From an uncultured Traorella sp. (GTDB lineage Bacteria; Bacillota_I; Bacilli_A; Erysipelotrichales; Erysipelotrichaceae): DNA of 6,459 nt. Shown piece after piece: positions 1 to 6,263 of this stretch. The position numbers and the translations under genes were made by a program. The DNA lies in assembly GCA_945938205.1 (NCBI GenBank), contig CAMEUL010000086.1, forward strand, positions 1 to 6,459, in the 5' to 3' direction. The notes under the pieces were generated by a model. That model saw only the letters and a program-made list of their open reading frames with translations, had not been told where the DNA came from and did not search any database. Positions within the stretch are counted from its first letter, which is position 1. The number at the start of each line of letters is the position of its first letter.

Positions 1-519
1 GATCTTTCTGCACCACTACGTGATCGATTTGGGATCGTATCACAATTGCAGTATTATGATATTGATGAATTGAGTGCCATTGTTTCTCGTACAGCACGTG
101 TGATGAATAATGAAATCTCTGCACAGGCTGTTCTTGAAATAGCTTTGCGAAGCCGTGGAACTCCGCGTATTGCTAATCGCCTATTTAGAAGAGTTCGTGA
201 TTTTGCACAAGTGATGAATGACGGAAAAATTTCACTTGAAATCGCGAAGATGGCCTTGGACCGTTTACAGGTGGATCATATGGGACTGGATCATGTGGAT
301 CATAAATATCTTCGTGGTATCATTGAACGTTTCAAAGGAGGTCCTGTAGGCCTGGAAGCAATTGCTAGTTCTATTGGTGAAGAAGCTATGACACTGGAAG
401 ACGTTTATGAACCTTATTTGCTTCAGATTGGATTCATTAACCGTACGCCGCGTGGAAGAGTGGTAACGCAAAAAGCTTATGATCATTTAGGAATTACATA
501 TCAACAGGAACTTTTTTAA
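1..519 (+). CDS. ruvB: Holliday junction branch migration ATPase RuvB, C-terminal part (5' end outside window)
   Basis: RuvB is the hexameric AAA+ motor that, with RuvA, drives branch migration of Holliday junctions during recombinational repair. The reading frame is open from base 1 and gives 172 residues, about half of the usual 330-340. Seen directly: the fragment opens with LSAPLRDRFGIVSQLQYYD, typical of the RuvB AAA+ core. Next come the sensor-2 segment SRGTPRIANRLFRRVRDFAQV (about residues 51-71), the GLDHVDHKYL linker, and the C-terminal winged-helix DNA-binding domain with GGPVGLEAIASSIGEE and RTPRGRVVTQKAYDHLG. The first ATG-like start inside the window is an internal Leu codon (TTG at 46), not the true start; Walker A and B lie upstream, out of view. 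The C-terminus is intact, and its TAA lies in the loop of a terminator hairpin, so ruvB is probably the last gene of its transcript. In Bacillus queA and tgt follow ruvB; here they do not. Confidence 0.97.
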   Translation, partial: DLSAPLRDRFGIVSQLQYYDIDELSAIVSRTARVMNNEISAQAVLEIALRSRGTPRIANRLFRRVRDFAQVMNDGKISLEIAKMALDRLQVDHMGLDHVDHKYLRGIIERFKGGPVGLEAIASSIGEEAMTLEDVYEPYLLQIGFINRTPRGRVVTQKAYDHLGITYQQELF

Positions 520-530
520 GTTCCTTTTTT
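506..530 (+). terminator. Rho-independent terminator of ruvB
   Basis: AGGAACTT (506-513) pairs perfectly with AAGTTCCT (518-525). The loop is four T residues, and five T residues follow (526-530). The ruvB stop codon TAA (517-519) falls within the hairpin, so the coding sequence runs into the terminator. On the minus strand no T-run follows the hairpin, so it should work for ruvB only. The T-run overlaps the stop codon (529-531) of the converging YrzE-like gene. Confidence 0.85.
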
Positions 531-866
531 ATAGATTACGTGAAAACATAGCTACAACGACAAAGATAAACCATTTAGCAGCTAAGATAAGAATCCCAAT
601 CAATGATTTTTCAATAAAGATAAATCCTAATAAAAATCCCAGAACTGCAAATCCCAAAGCAAAGAAAATGTCTTTTCACGTATATTTTTTCCTAATAAAA
701 AGCCTCCAATAAAAAGAATCAGAAAACCAGTGATCTTGCTGACAAGAAATAGTACAGATCCTAGAAGCTGAAAAAAGTATAAAATAGAAAGAATGAAAGA
801 TACTAGCAAGGTAAGTAGCATAAGAGTCAACAGTGTAAATAAAAGCGATTGCATGTTTTTCTTCAT
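529..866 (-). pseudogene. TIGR04086/YrzE-family small membrane protein, frame broken by an apparent 1-base deletion
   Basis: Two minus-strand frames join into one plausible protein. The first frame, from the ATG at 866, reads MKKNMQSLLFTLLTLMLLTL and continues to GGFLLGKNIREK. It then runs into a premature TAG at 627-629. Shifted by one base at GAAAAG (677 down to 672), the sequence continues as DIFFALGFAVLGFLLG, then IEKSLIGILILAAKWFIF, then MFSRNL, ending at TAA (529-531). Restoring one A gives 112 residues with about four hydrophobic segments, a good match in length and pattern to TIGR04086 proteins such as Bacillus YrzE. That gene also sits between the ruvB cluster and the DUF421 gene yrbG in Bacillus. 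The molecular function of the family is unknown. The 866 start is preferred over an in-frame ATG at 881 because GAGG lies 5 bases upstream of it. The break could be a real inactivation, a sequencing error or, less likely, recoding. As read, only a 79-residue truncated protein would be made. Confidence 0.78.
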
Positions 867-869
867 AGA

Positions 870-875
870 CACCTC
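870..875 (-). promoter_or_regulatory. Ribosome binding site deciding the start of the YrzE-like gene
   Basis: On the minus strand GAGGTG, followed by TCT and ATG (864-866), places a strong Shine-Dalgarno at the right distance for the MKKNMQ start. The upstream in-frame ATG (879-881) has no purine-rich site before it, so the shorter start is preferred. Confidence 0.6.
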
Positions 876-904
876 ACTCATATTATGCGGAAAGGGTAAT
901 AGCC

Positions 905-1567
905 ATGACGGAATTTCTGAATCTAATTTTCAAATGTATTTTTTTCTATTTTATGATCATTTTCGCATTGCGTTTAATGGGAAAACGTGAAGTGGGCGAA
1001 TTAAGTGTCTTTGATATTGTAATTTATCTTGTTATGTCAGAGCTTTTGGCTTTATCTTTGACGGAAAATCAGGGAAGTATTCTGCGTACCTTAATTCCTT
1101 TAGTGACTTTAGCTCTTTTACAGATCCTTGTTGCTTATATAAACATGCGGTTTGAATCGATACGTACGTTACTTGATGGGAAACCTACGATTCTGATTCA
1201 AAATGGTTTGATTGATCAGAAAGCGATGAAAAAAGAACGTTATAATTTGGATGATTTGATGATGCAGATAAGGGAATGTGATATTGGAAGCATTTCTGAA
1301 ATTGCTTTCGCAATTCTCGAAACCAATGGAAAACTGACCATCATGAAAAAGAAAGATTGTAAGGTCAAATATCCATTTCCATTGATCCAAGATGGTATCC
1401 TTCAGAAAACGAATATTCAGGATGGTTGTTTTGATGTGGAAGATATATTGAAAAGCATGCATCAGAATGGAATTGAAAAGGTAGAAGACGTTTTTATTTG
1501 CCTGTATACAAATCAAGGGTATTCCTTTATACGGAAGAATTCGTTAGAACTTGAAGGGACTTTATAA
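905..1567 (+). CDS. DUF421 (YetF/YrbG-type) integral membrane protein
   Basis: This 220-residue protein fits the DUF421 family in length and layout. It has about three N-terminal membrane segments (residues 5-24, 36-53, 58-79) followed by a cytoplasmic C-terminal domain. Family hallmarks seen: RLMGKREVGELSVFD (23-37) after the first helix, DGKPTILIQNG (91-101), YNLDDLMMQIRECDI (113-127) and FAILETNGKLTIMKK (135-149). The biochemical role is not established. Relatives occur widely in spore formers, and some DUF421 proteins have been linked to spore membrane properties and resistance. The start ATG has GGAAAGGG (889-896) about 8 bases upstream. It diverges from the YrzE-like gene across a 38-bp gap with no convincing promoter match. 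Its last 41 bases overlap the 3' end of the opposing flippase gene. In Bacillus yrbG, of the same family, holds the same place next to spoVB. Confidence 0.9.
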   Translation: MTEFLNLIFKCIFFYFMIIFALRLMGKREVGELSVFDIVIYLVMSELLALSLTENQGSILRTLIPLVTLALLQILVAYINMRFESIRTLLDGKPTILIQNGLIDQKAMKKERYNLDDLMMQIRECDIGSISEIAFAILETNGKLTIMKKKDCKVKYPFPLIQDGILQKTNIQDGCFDVEDILKSMHQNGIEKVEDVFICLYTNQGYSFIRKNSLELEGTL

Positions 1568-2816
1568 CTCGGAGGGCATGCATTCCGGTTGTTATGAACA
1601 TGGATAGAGTAATGGCAAAGATCAGTGCATGATGTCCTAATAAAGGTACACTGATGGGAAGGATCAATAAACGAATAGCACAACCCAAAGCTGTATCAAT
1701 GAAGGCTTTACGGCTTTGATCAAGTGCATGAAGCAATGAACTTAAAACAGGCTGCAGCGAATAAAAAACAAAAGGAATGGATGTTAACTGCAGTTGTTCA
1801 CTACCTCGAGTCGTATGATAGAAAAATTGAAGGATTTCTTTAGGAAAAAAGAAAGTCACAAAAGCACAGCAGAAAGAGATAGTAAAACAGATCAAAGAAA
1901 TCAGATAGAATATTTTTTTAGCACGTGAAAGATTATTGTGTTTTTTTTCATATACAAAAGTAGGTAAAAGCATATTTGCCAGTGTCACGCTGACAAAACT
2001 TGGCATGGTAAGCAAAGGAAGCACATATCCATTGAAATTACCATAGGCATTTTGAAACAAAAGGCTGTTGGAGAGTGAGAAGAAAACAAGGGGTTCCATA
2101 AAATAAGTAAAAGAACCTAACAATCGTGCACTGGTCATAGGAATGGAAGATGAAAGAATTTCTTTGAAATGTTCTTTTCTAAGGTCATGCTGATAAGATC
2201 GAATCGGCTTTTTATAAAACAATATAAAGATCAGCATAAATAAAGAACTTCCACATTCACCTACAAAAACACTGAACATCGCAATACGTGCCAGTTCAAT
2301 AGATGAAATGATGGGTTGAGAAAACAGTATTAAAAGATAGATAAGTCGAAATACCTCTTCAAAGATTTGAGAAAAACAGGCAATGATATGATGCTGTTTT
2401 CCTTGCAGGATTGCTTTTAAAAGCCCGCTGAAAGTGACCATAGGAATCATGAAAATCATGCTTTTCAAAATTTCTTTCACCAGATCATCGTGAAAAAGCT
2501 GGTTTGAAAGAAAAGGAATCATTAAAACAAATAAAACTATGAGGACGACGTTGCTGACAAGGGATAAGATGAGCGATGATAAAATACCATTCATCGGATT
2601 CTGATTTTGCGCAATATATTTAGAAAGTGCACTGGGAATACCCATTTGTGCTAAAGCAATCAGAAACACCAAAGTAGGTAAAGCAACTGAATAAAGATTC
2701 ATGGCACTTTCACTTAAATGTCTGGCAAGATAGATTCGAACAATAAAAGACAGTATTTTCGATAAGGATGAAATGACAATTAATGTAACAGTTGAATAAA
2801 GTAAATTTTTTCTCAA
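1527..2816 (-). CDS. SpoVB-like polysaccharide/lipid flippase (MVF/MOP superfamily)
   Basis: This is a polytopic membrane transporter of the SpoVB/MurJ/oligosaccharide flippase type. These proteins move lipid-linked sugar precursors across the cytoplasmic membrane; SpoVB itself is needed for spore cortex formation. Reading from the TTG at 2816 gives 429 residues and roughly 12 hydrophobic segments, against about 520 residues in Bacillus SpoVB. SpoVB-like landmarks: SKILSFIVRIYLARHL (19-34), a SALPTLVF-like stretch VALPTLVF (44-51), GIPSALSKYIAQ (59-70), LQGKQHHIIACFSQIFEEVF (137-156), GSFTYFMEPLVFF (234-246), YGNFNGYVLPLLTMPSF (258-274), NMLLPTF (281-287), and a C-terminal segment resembling LHALDQSRKAF (362-372). 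A longer frame starts at another TTG (2840) but has no ribosome binding site. TTG 2816 has GGAGTG just upstream, so it is preferred. The gene stands alone, divergent from the ComN-like gene and convergent with the DUF421 gene. Sporulation function is inferred from family and synteny only; a general envelope flippase is equally possible. Confidence 0.88.
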   Translation of the reverse strand: MRKNLLYSTVTLIVISSLSKILSFIVRIYLARHLSESAMNLYSVALPTLVFLIALAQMGIPSALSKYIAQNQNPMNGILSSLILSLVSNVVLIVLFVLMIPFLSNQLFHDDLVKEILKSMIFMIPMVTFSGLLKAILQGKQHHIIACFSQIFEEVFRLIYLLILFSQPIISSIELARIAMFSVFVGECGSSLFMLIFILFYKKPIRSYQHDLRKEHFKEILSSSIPMTSARLLGSFTYFMEPLVFFSLSNSLLFQNAYGNFNGYVLPLLTMPSFVSVTLANMLLPTFVYEKKHNNLSRAKKIFYLISLICFTISFCCAFVTFFFPKEILQFFYHTTRGSEQLQLTSIPFVFYSLQPVLSSLLHALDQSRKAFIDTALGCAIRLLILPISVPLLGHHALIFAITLSMFITTGMHALRVIKSLQVLTNSSV

Positions 2817-2821
2817 TATAA

Positions 2822-2827
2822 CACTCC
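2822..2827 (-). promoter_or_regulatory. Ribosome binding site selecting a TTG start for the flippase
   Basis: The minus strand reads GTGGAGTG, then TTATA, then TTG (2814-2816). The GGAG core is 7 bases from the TTG, giving the N-terminus MRKNLLYSTV. The upstream TTG (2838-2840) is preceded by an AT-rich stretch with no Shine-Dalgarno, and no in-frame ATG or GTG lies close by. Confidence 0.6.
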
Positions 2828-2853
2828 ACTTTTCTATCAAAATGATTTATAAT
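2825..2853 (+). promoter_or_regulatory. Probable SigA-type promoter for the ComN-like gene and recJ
   Basis: A perfect TATAAT lies at 2848-2853. The -35 at the best spacing (17 bases) is TCCACT (2825-2830), only 3 of 6 matches to TTGACA. Transcription would start near 2860, giving a leader of about 20 bases with GGGAGTGA (2867-2874) as ribosome binding site for the ATG at 2882. The -10 is convincing and the -35 weak, which may point to modest expression or an activator. Confidence 0.5.
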
Positions 2854-2875
2854 AACAGTATATGATGGGAGTGAA
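2846..2875 (-). promoter_or_regulatory. Possible SigA-type promoter for the flippase gene
   Basis: On the minus strand TTCACT (2875-2870; 4 of 6 bases of TTGACA) is followed after 18 bases by TATAAA (2851-2846; 5 of 6 bases of TATAAT). Transcription would start near 2839 and leave a leader of about 23 bases before the TTG start. The -10 overlaps the -10 proposed for the opposing ComN-like gene, so only one polymerase could bind at a time. The match is moderate. Confidence 0.35.
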
Positions 2876-2881
2876 TTTTTT

Positions 2882-3166
2882 ATGGACTCGAATGATATGA
2901 ATCATATCGATCTCGCAATTGCCATCAAAACAAGTCAGATACAACGTGAGGATTTAAAAAACATTACATCCAAGCATGTGAAAGATACTCTAATGGGCAC
3001 TGTTTGGAAAATGAATAAACCAAAAACAGTTTCCAAGGCAATTGATGATATATTGAAAATTTCAGTGAATGAAATCGTCGCTTATTTGTCAACCCAAGCA
3101 ATTATACAAGGTGGGATGATGGATGAAAATGATATTGATGCAATCTTAACAAAACATTCAGTATGA
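2882..3166 (+). CDS. ComN-like post-transcriptional regulator family protein (94 aa)
   Basis: This is a small, soluble, charged protein with no signal peptide or membrane segment. The pattern from residue 15 to 75 (IKTSQIQREDLKNITSKHV, then LMGTVWKMNKPKTVSKAIDD, then ILKISVNEIVAYLSTQAI) resembles the post-transcriptional regulator family of Bacillus ComN (YrzD). That family has an N-terminal helix, a W-K pair mid-protein, an amphipathic 'ddIl.is.ne.v.yL..qa' helix and a length of 80-100 residues. In Bacillus ComN acts on comE operon mRNA and binds DivIVA. Position supports the call: in Bacillus comN also lies beside spoVB and just before the secDF-recJ pair. Here a C-terminal tail (MMDENDIDAILTKHSV) extends past the core. 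The start has GGGAGTGA 7-8 bases upstream. The stop is 23 bases from the preferred recJ start, so the two genes are probably co-transcribed. Sequence identity to ComN is low by eye; order and shape carry much of the argument. Confidence 0.65.
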   Translation: MDSNDMNHIDLAIAIKTSQIQREDLKNITSKHVKDTLMGTVWKMNKPKTVSKAIDDILKISVNEIVAYLSTQAIIQGGMMDENDIDAILTKHSV

Positions 3167-3177
3167 ATGTTTTTTAT

Positions 3178-3184
3178 GAGGGAG
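3178..3184 (+). promoter_or_regulatory. Ribosome binding site deciding the recJ start
   Basis: GAGGGAG ends 5 bases before ATG 3190 and sets the N-terminus MKINLLDYQS. An upstream in-frame ATG at 3163 overlaps the ComN-like stop codon (ATGA) but has no purine-rich site in front of it. It would add nine residues that do not look like RecJ. Confidence 0.7.
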
Positions 3185-3189
3185 AATTT

Positions 3190-4761
3190 ATGAAAATTAA
3201 TCTTTTGGATTATCAGAGCAGTTCCTTACATGATATAGTGAAAAAGCATTATCAACTGGATGATCAATCCTTTGAAGAATTATTGGATTTCACGATGTCC
3301 GATCCTTTAGATATCCAAAATATGAAAGAATGTTTACAGATTCTTCAGGATATACAAAGAAAGAAAGAAAAAATTCTGATTTGCGGAGATTATGATTGTG
3401 ATGGCATCTGTGCCACTGCCATTTTATGTATTGCTTTTGAAGCCATACAGCTGGATTACGGATTTTATATTCCTCATCGTATTCAGGAAGGTTATGGACT
3501 TAGTGTAGAAACGCTCAAAAAAGCACTCGACAAGGGATACACTAATATCATTACTGTGGATAATGGTGTCGGATGCAAAGATGCTATGCAATTTGCGAAA
3601 GAAAACAAGATGCGTTTTATTCTTACGGATCATCATAAATATGACATGGATAACATCAACTGTGATTGTATGATTCATCCATTTCTTAATGATGATGCAT
3701 TTAAAAACTGCTGTGGAGCAGGTATGGCTTTACAGGTGGCCAGATGTTTTATTCCTGATAATAAGGAAATTGTAGCATTAGCAGCGATTGCGACATTAGC
3801 TGATTGTATGCCTGTAACACAGGAAAACAGAAAAATCATCAAAAACGGAATCGATTATCTGAATGATGGATGTTGTCCGGCCATTCATGCGCTGAAAAAC
3901 AAACCGGAAGATATTTTGGATATGAAAACTATCACTTATTCTATTATTCCAAAGATCAACAGCATGGGCCGTTTGGCAGACAAAGTCAATACTAATAATG
4001 CCGTACGTTATCTGCTTTTAAAAGATAATAATACGATTCTGAATGTGGCGGCACAGATCAATCAGTTGAATGATGAAAGAAAGCAGATGACTTCTTCCAT
4101 GGAAAAAACAGCACTTGGTGAAATCGAAAATGTTCCTTTCGAAATCATTTGCCATAAAGATTTTCATGAAGGAATTGTAGGTCTTGTTGCCAGTAAAATG
4201 GCCAGTCAATTTAACCGTCCTTTTTTGATTCTCAGTGAACTGGAAGATGAATACAAGGGAAGTATGCGCAGTATAGAAGGTTTTGATCTAGTAGATTATT
4301 TCAAGGAATTTGATGGTTTTTCATCTTTTGGCGGACACGCACAAGCAGCAGGAGTAAGCTTAAAAAAAGAGAAACTGCAAGAACTTAAAAATTATATACA
4401 AACACATGAGATGAAAATTGAAGATTCTGAAAAAACGATGGATGCTGTTCTGGTGGACGAAGAAATGCTGTCCCTTCAGGAAGTAAGTGAATACTTAAAA
4501 ATAGCACCTTTTGGAAATGGTTTTGAGGAAATCAATTTCTATATTGATTCCATTCATATTCGTCAAAGAATTCCTTTGTCAAATGGCAGATTTATGAAGA
4601 TCATCTCATATGGAGGAATAGAATATTTACTGTTTAAATCTTCCTTACTTGAAAAAGTCAAAGAGGATATGAAAGTCATTGGTAAATTAAAGATCAGTTA
4701 TTTCAAAGGCCAGTACCAAGTCAATGTCATTGTAGATGAGATCATTGAAGATTATATATAA
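3190..4761 (+). CDS. recJ: Single-stranded-DNA-specific exonuclease RecJ
   Basis: RecJ is a metal-dependent 5'-3' exonuclease on single-stranded DNA, used in RecFOR recombination, base-excision and mismatch repair. The 523 residues carry the full DHH/DHHA1 set: GDYDCDG (66-72), VDNG (123-126), TDHH (146-149), IATLADCMPVTQENR (200-214), NSMGR (257-261), HEGIVGLVASK (326-336), GSMRS (357-361) and GGHAQAAG (381-388). APFGNGFEE (439-447) follows, then a C-terminal OB-fold-like region to 523. All expected metal-binding Asp and His positions appear present. It is close to the E. coli length (577) and lacks the long C-terminal extension of Bacillus RecJ (about 786). The start at 3190 is chosen for its GAGGGAG site. 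The gene follows the ComN-like gene by 23 bases and ends at a terminator shared with gltX. apt and rel, which follow recJ in many Bacillota, are absent here. A related DHH phosphodiesterase is unlikely, given the complete RecJ motif order. Confidence 0.96.
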   Translation: MKINLLDYQSSSLHDIVKKHYQLDDQSFEELLDFTMSDPLDIQNMKECLQILQDIQRKKEKILICGDYDCDGICATAILCIAFEAIQLDYGFYIPHRIQEGYGLSVETLKKALDKGYTNIITVDNGVGCKDAMQFAKENKMRFILTDHHKYDMDNINCDCMIHPFLNDDAFKNCCGAGMALQVARCFIPDNKEIVALAAIATLADCMPVTQENRKIIKNGIDYLNDGCCPAIHALKNKPEDILDMKTITYSIIPKINSMGRLADKVNTNNAVRYLLLKDNNTILNVAAQINQLNDERKQMTSSMEKTALGEIENVPFEIICHKDFHEGIVGLVASKMASQFNRPFLILSELEDEYKGSMRSIEGFDLVDYFKEFDGFSSFGGHAQAAGVSLKKEKLQELKNYIQTHEMKIEDSEKTMDAVLVDEEMLSLQEVSEYLKIAPFGNGFEEINFYIDSIHIRQRIPLSNGRFMKIISYGGIEYLLFKSSLLEKVKEDMKVIGKLKISYFKGQYQVNVIVDEIIEDYI

Positions 4762-4790
4762 AAAGAACCGAAAATTCGGTTCTTTCTTTT
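4762..4790. terminator. Hairpin terminator shared by recJ (+) and gltX (-)
   Basis: AAAGAACCGA (4762-4771) pairs with TCGGTTCTTT (4776-4785) over 10 bp around a 4-base loop. On the + strand CTTTT follows. On the minus strand the hairpin is followed by TTATATATAA, which is U-rich enough for partial function. It starts on the base after the recJ stop and lies 3 bases beyond the gltX stop, as expected for a bidirectional terminator between converging genes. Confidence 0.85.
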
Positions 4791-6237
4791 ATCCAAGATA
4801 TTCAGTAAGATCAGCAATAGCCTGATTCAAACGTTTTAATGTTTCTTCACGACCAATGATATGTGCTATTTCAACAGCTCCACCCGGTGTGAATGCTTTG
4901 TAAGTTAATGCAACACGTACTGGCCACATGACACGTCCATTCTTTACTTCATGCTTCTGAGCTAAAGAAACAAAGAAATTCGAGAAAGCTTCATCATCTG
5001 TAAAATCAGTTACAGTATCAATTTCTTCCATGACCCACTTTAAAGCTTCCAGAGAGTTCTCAGCTGTTGTTTTCATTTTCTTGTGTGTATAAAGGGATGG
5101 ATCAAATGGATAAGGTGCATCAATGAAATCAATCATTTCTGGGATATCTGCCAGCATATCTACACGAGGCTGTAGTGTTTTGGATATTTCCATCAGATCA
5201 ACATTGGATTTGATATCCTTGTAGTAAGGAAGTGCCAATTCATGAAATTCTTCCAAACTCTTGTTTCTCAAGTAGACACCATTCATCCATTTCAATTTTT
5301 CAATGTCAAAAATAGAACCGGATTTAGAAATACGGTCAATAGAGAACTGTTCAACAAGTTCTTCTAATGAAAATATTTCCTGTTCTCCAACAGGTGCCCA
5401 TCCTAATAAAGCGATGTAGTTAATGATTGCTTCACTTAAAATACCTTTATCTCTAAGATCCTGGAAAGAAGCATCACCGTTGCGTTTAGATAACTTGTGT
5501 GTTTCATCTTTCATCACTGGTGGAACGTGCACATAAGTTGGAATATCCCAGCCAAATGCCTGATAAATCAGATTGTATTTTGGCGTGCTGGATAAATATT
5601 CGTTGCCACGTACAACATGAGTAATATTCATTAAATGATCATCAACGATATTGGCAAAGTTATAGGTTGGATATCCGTCACTTTTTAGAAGCACTCCTTC
5701 ATCCAAACCAGCATTTTCAAATTCAAGATGTCCGTATACTTCATCATCAAAGGAAGTTGTGCCATAGTTAGGAATAGTCTGTCGAACGGTATATGGTTCA
5801 CCATTGGCAATTCTCTGACGTGCTTCTTCAATCGAAATAGCATGACAAGGATCCTGAAAACGATAGCTCTGATCATGACTTTCTTTGTCAGCAGCAACAT
5901 CTTCTTCTTTACAGAAGCAATAATGCGCTCCACCTAAATCGACCAGTTTATCTGCGTATTCTTTATAAAGTGGTAAACGTTCTGACTGAATATAAGGGCC
6001 ACAGTTTCCTGGCTTATCCGGTCCTTCGTCATAGGCAAGTCCTGTTTCTTTGATGACGTTGTAAATAATATCAACGGCACCTTCCACTTCACGTTCCTGA
6101 TCCGTATCTTCAATACGAAGAATAAAATCTCCATGGTCATGTTTCGCAATCAGATATTCATATAATGCTGTTCTTAAATTTCCGATATGCATGTAACCTG
6201 TAGGAGATGGTGCAAATCTTGTACGTACTTTTTTCAT
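4789..6237 (-). CDS. gltX: Glutamyl-tRNA synthetase (class I aminoacyl-tRNA synthetase)
   Basis: GltX attaches glutamate to tRNA-Glu in the cytoplasm, using ATP. The 482 residues match the usual bacterial length (470-500). Seen: the Rossmann-fold signature FAPSPTGYMHIGNLRTALYE (8-27) with HIGN as the HIGH motif, RIEDTDQER (41-49), DDHLMNITHVVRGNEYLSSTP (199-219, shown in part) and the KMSKS-type loop KLSKRNGDAS (248-257). INYIALLGWAP (272-282) and the anticodon-binding C-terminal part KNGRVMWPVRVALTYKAF (432-449) and GREETLKRL (462-470) follow. Cys107, Cys109 and Cys131, with His132 beside the last, resemble the zinc site of some bacterial GluRS. Whether the enzyme also charges tRNA-Gln (with GatCAB repair) cannot be told from this window. 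The ATG has AAGGAG 5 bases upstream, and a good promoter sits behind it. There is no room for a T-box leader between the promoter and the start. Confidence 0.97.
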   Translation of the reverse strand: MKKVRTRFAPSPTGYMHIGNLRTALYEYLIAKHDHGDFILRIEDTDQEREVEGAVDIIYNVIKETGLAYDEGPDKPGNCGPYIQSERLPLYKEYADKLVDLGGAHYCFCKEEDVAADKESHDQSYRFQDPCHAISIEEARQRIANGEPYTVRQTIPNYGTTSFDDEVYGHLEFENAGLDEGVLLKSDGYPTYNFANIVDDHLMNITHVVRGNEYLSSTPKYNLIYQAFGWDIPTYVHVPPVMKDETHKLSKRNGDASFQDLRDKGILSEAIINYIALLGWAPVGEQEIFSLEELVEQFSIDRISKSGSIFDIEKLKWMNGVYLRNKSLEEFHELALPYYKDIKSNVDLMEISKTLQPRVDMLADIPEMIDFIDAPYPFDPSLYTHKKMKTTAENSLEALKWVMEEIDTVTDFTDDEAFSNFFVSLAQKHEVKNGRVMWPVRVALTYKAFTPGGAVEIAHIIGREETLKRLNQAIADLTEYLG

Positions 6238-6263
6238 AAAATCTCCTTCTTCAATACTTCATA

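Noticed and set aside
270..306. Three GGATCAT copies in ruvB as a repeat element or binding site
   Set aside because: They encode the conserved GLDHVDH-type segment of RuvB and are explained by codon choice for repeated Asp-His.
265..486. 73-residue minus-strand open frame inside ruvB
   Set aside because: It lies fully within well-conserved ruvB, shows no family pattern, and has a shadow-like composition.
672..677. Programmed -1 frameshift in the YrzE-like gene
   Set aside because: GAAAAG is not a canonical slippery site (such as A AAA AAG), no stimulating structure was noticed, and family members are normally encoded in one frame; an indel is simpler.
793..990. 65-residue + strand open frame across the divergent gap
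   Set aside because: It overlaps the YrzE-like gene and the start of the DUF421 gene out of frame, and its protein shows no coherent pattern.
1169..1516. 115-residue minus-strand open frame inside the DUF421 gene
   Set aside because: The opposite strand carries a clear DUF421 protein with family motifs; this frame has no recognisable domain.
1564..1591. Imperfect hairpin near the DUF421/flippase junction as a terminator
   Set aside because: The pairing between ACTCGGA and TCCGGTT needs a bulge, lies within flippase coding sequence and has no T-run on either strand.
3163..3189. recJ start at ATG 3163 with translational coupling through ATGA
   Set aside because: No ribosome binding site lies before 3163, while ATG 3190 has GAGGGAG at good spacing and gives a more RecJ-like N-terminus.
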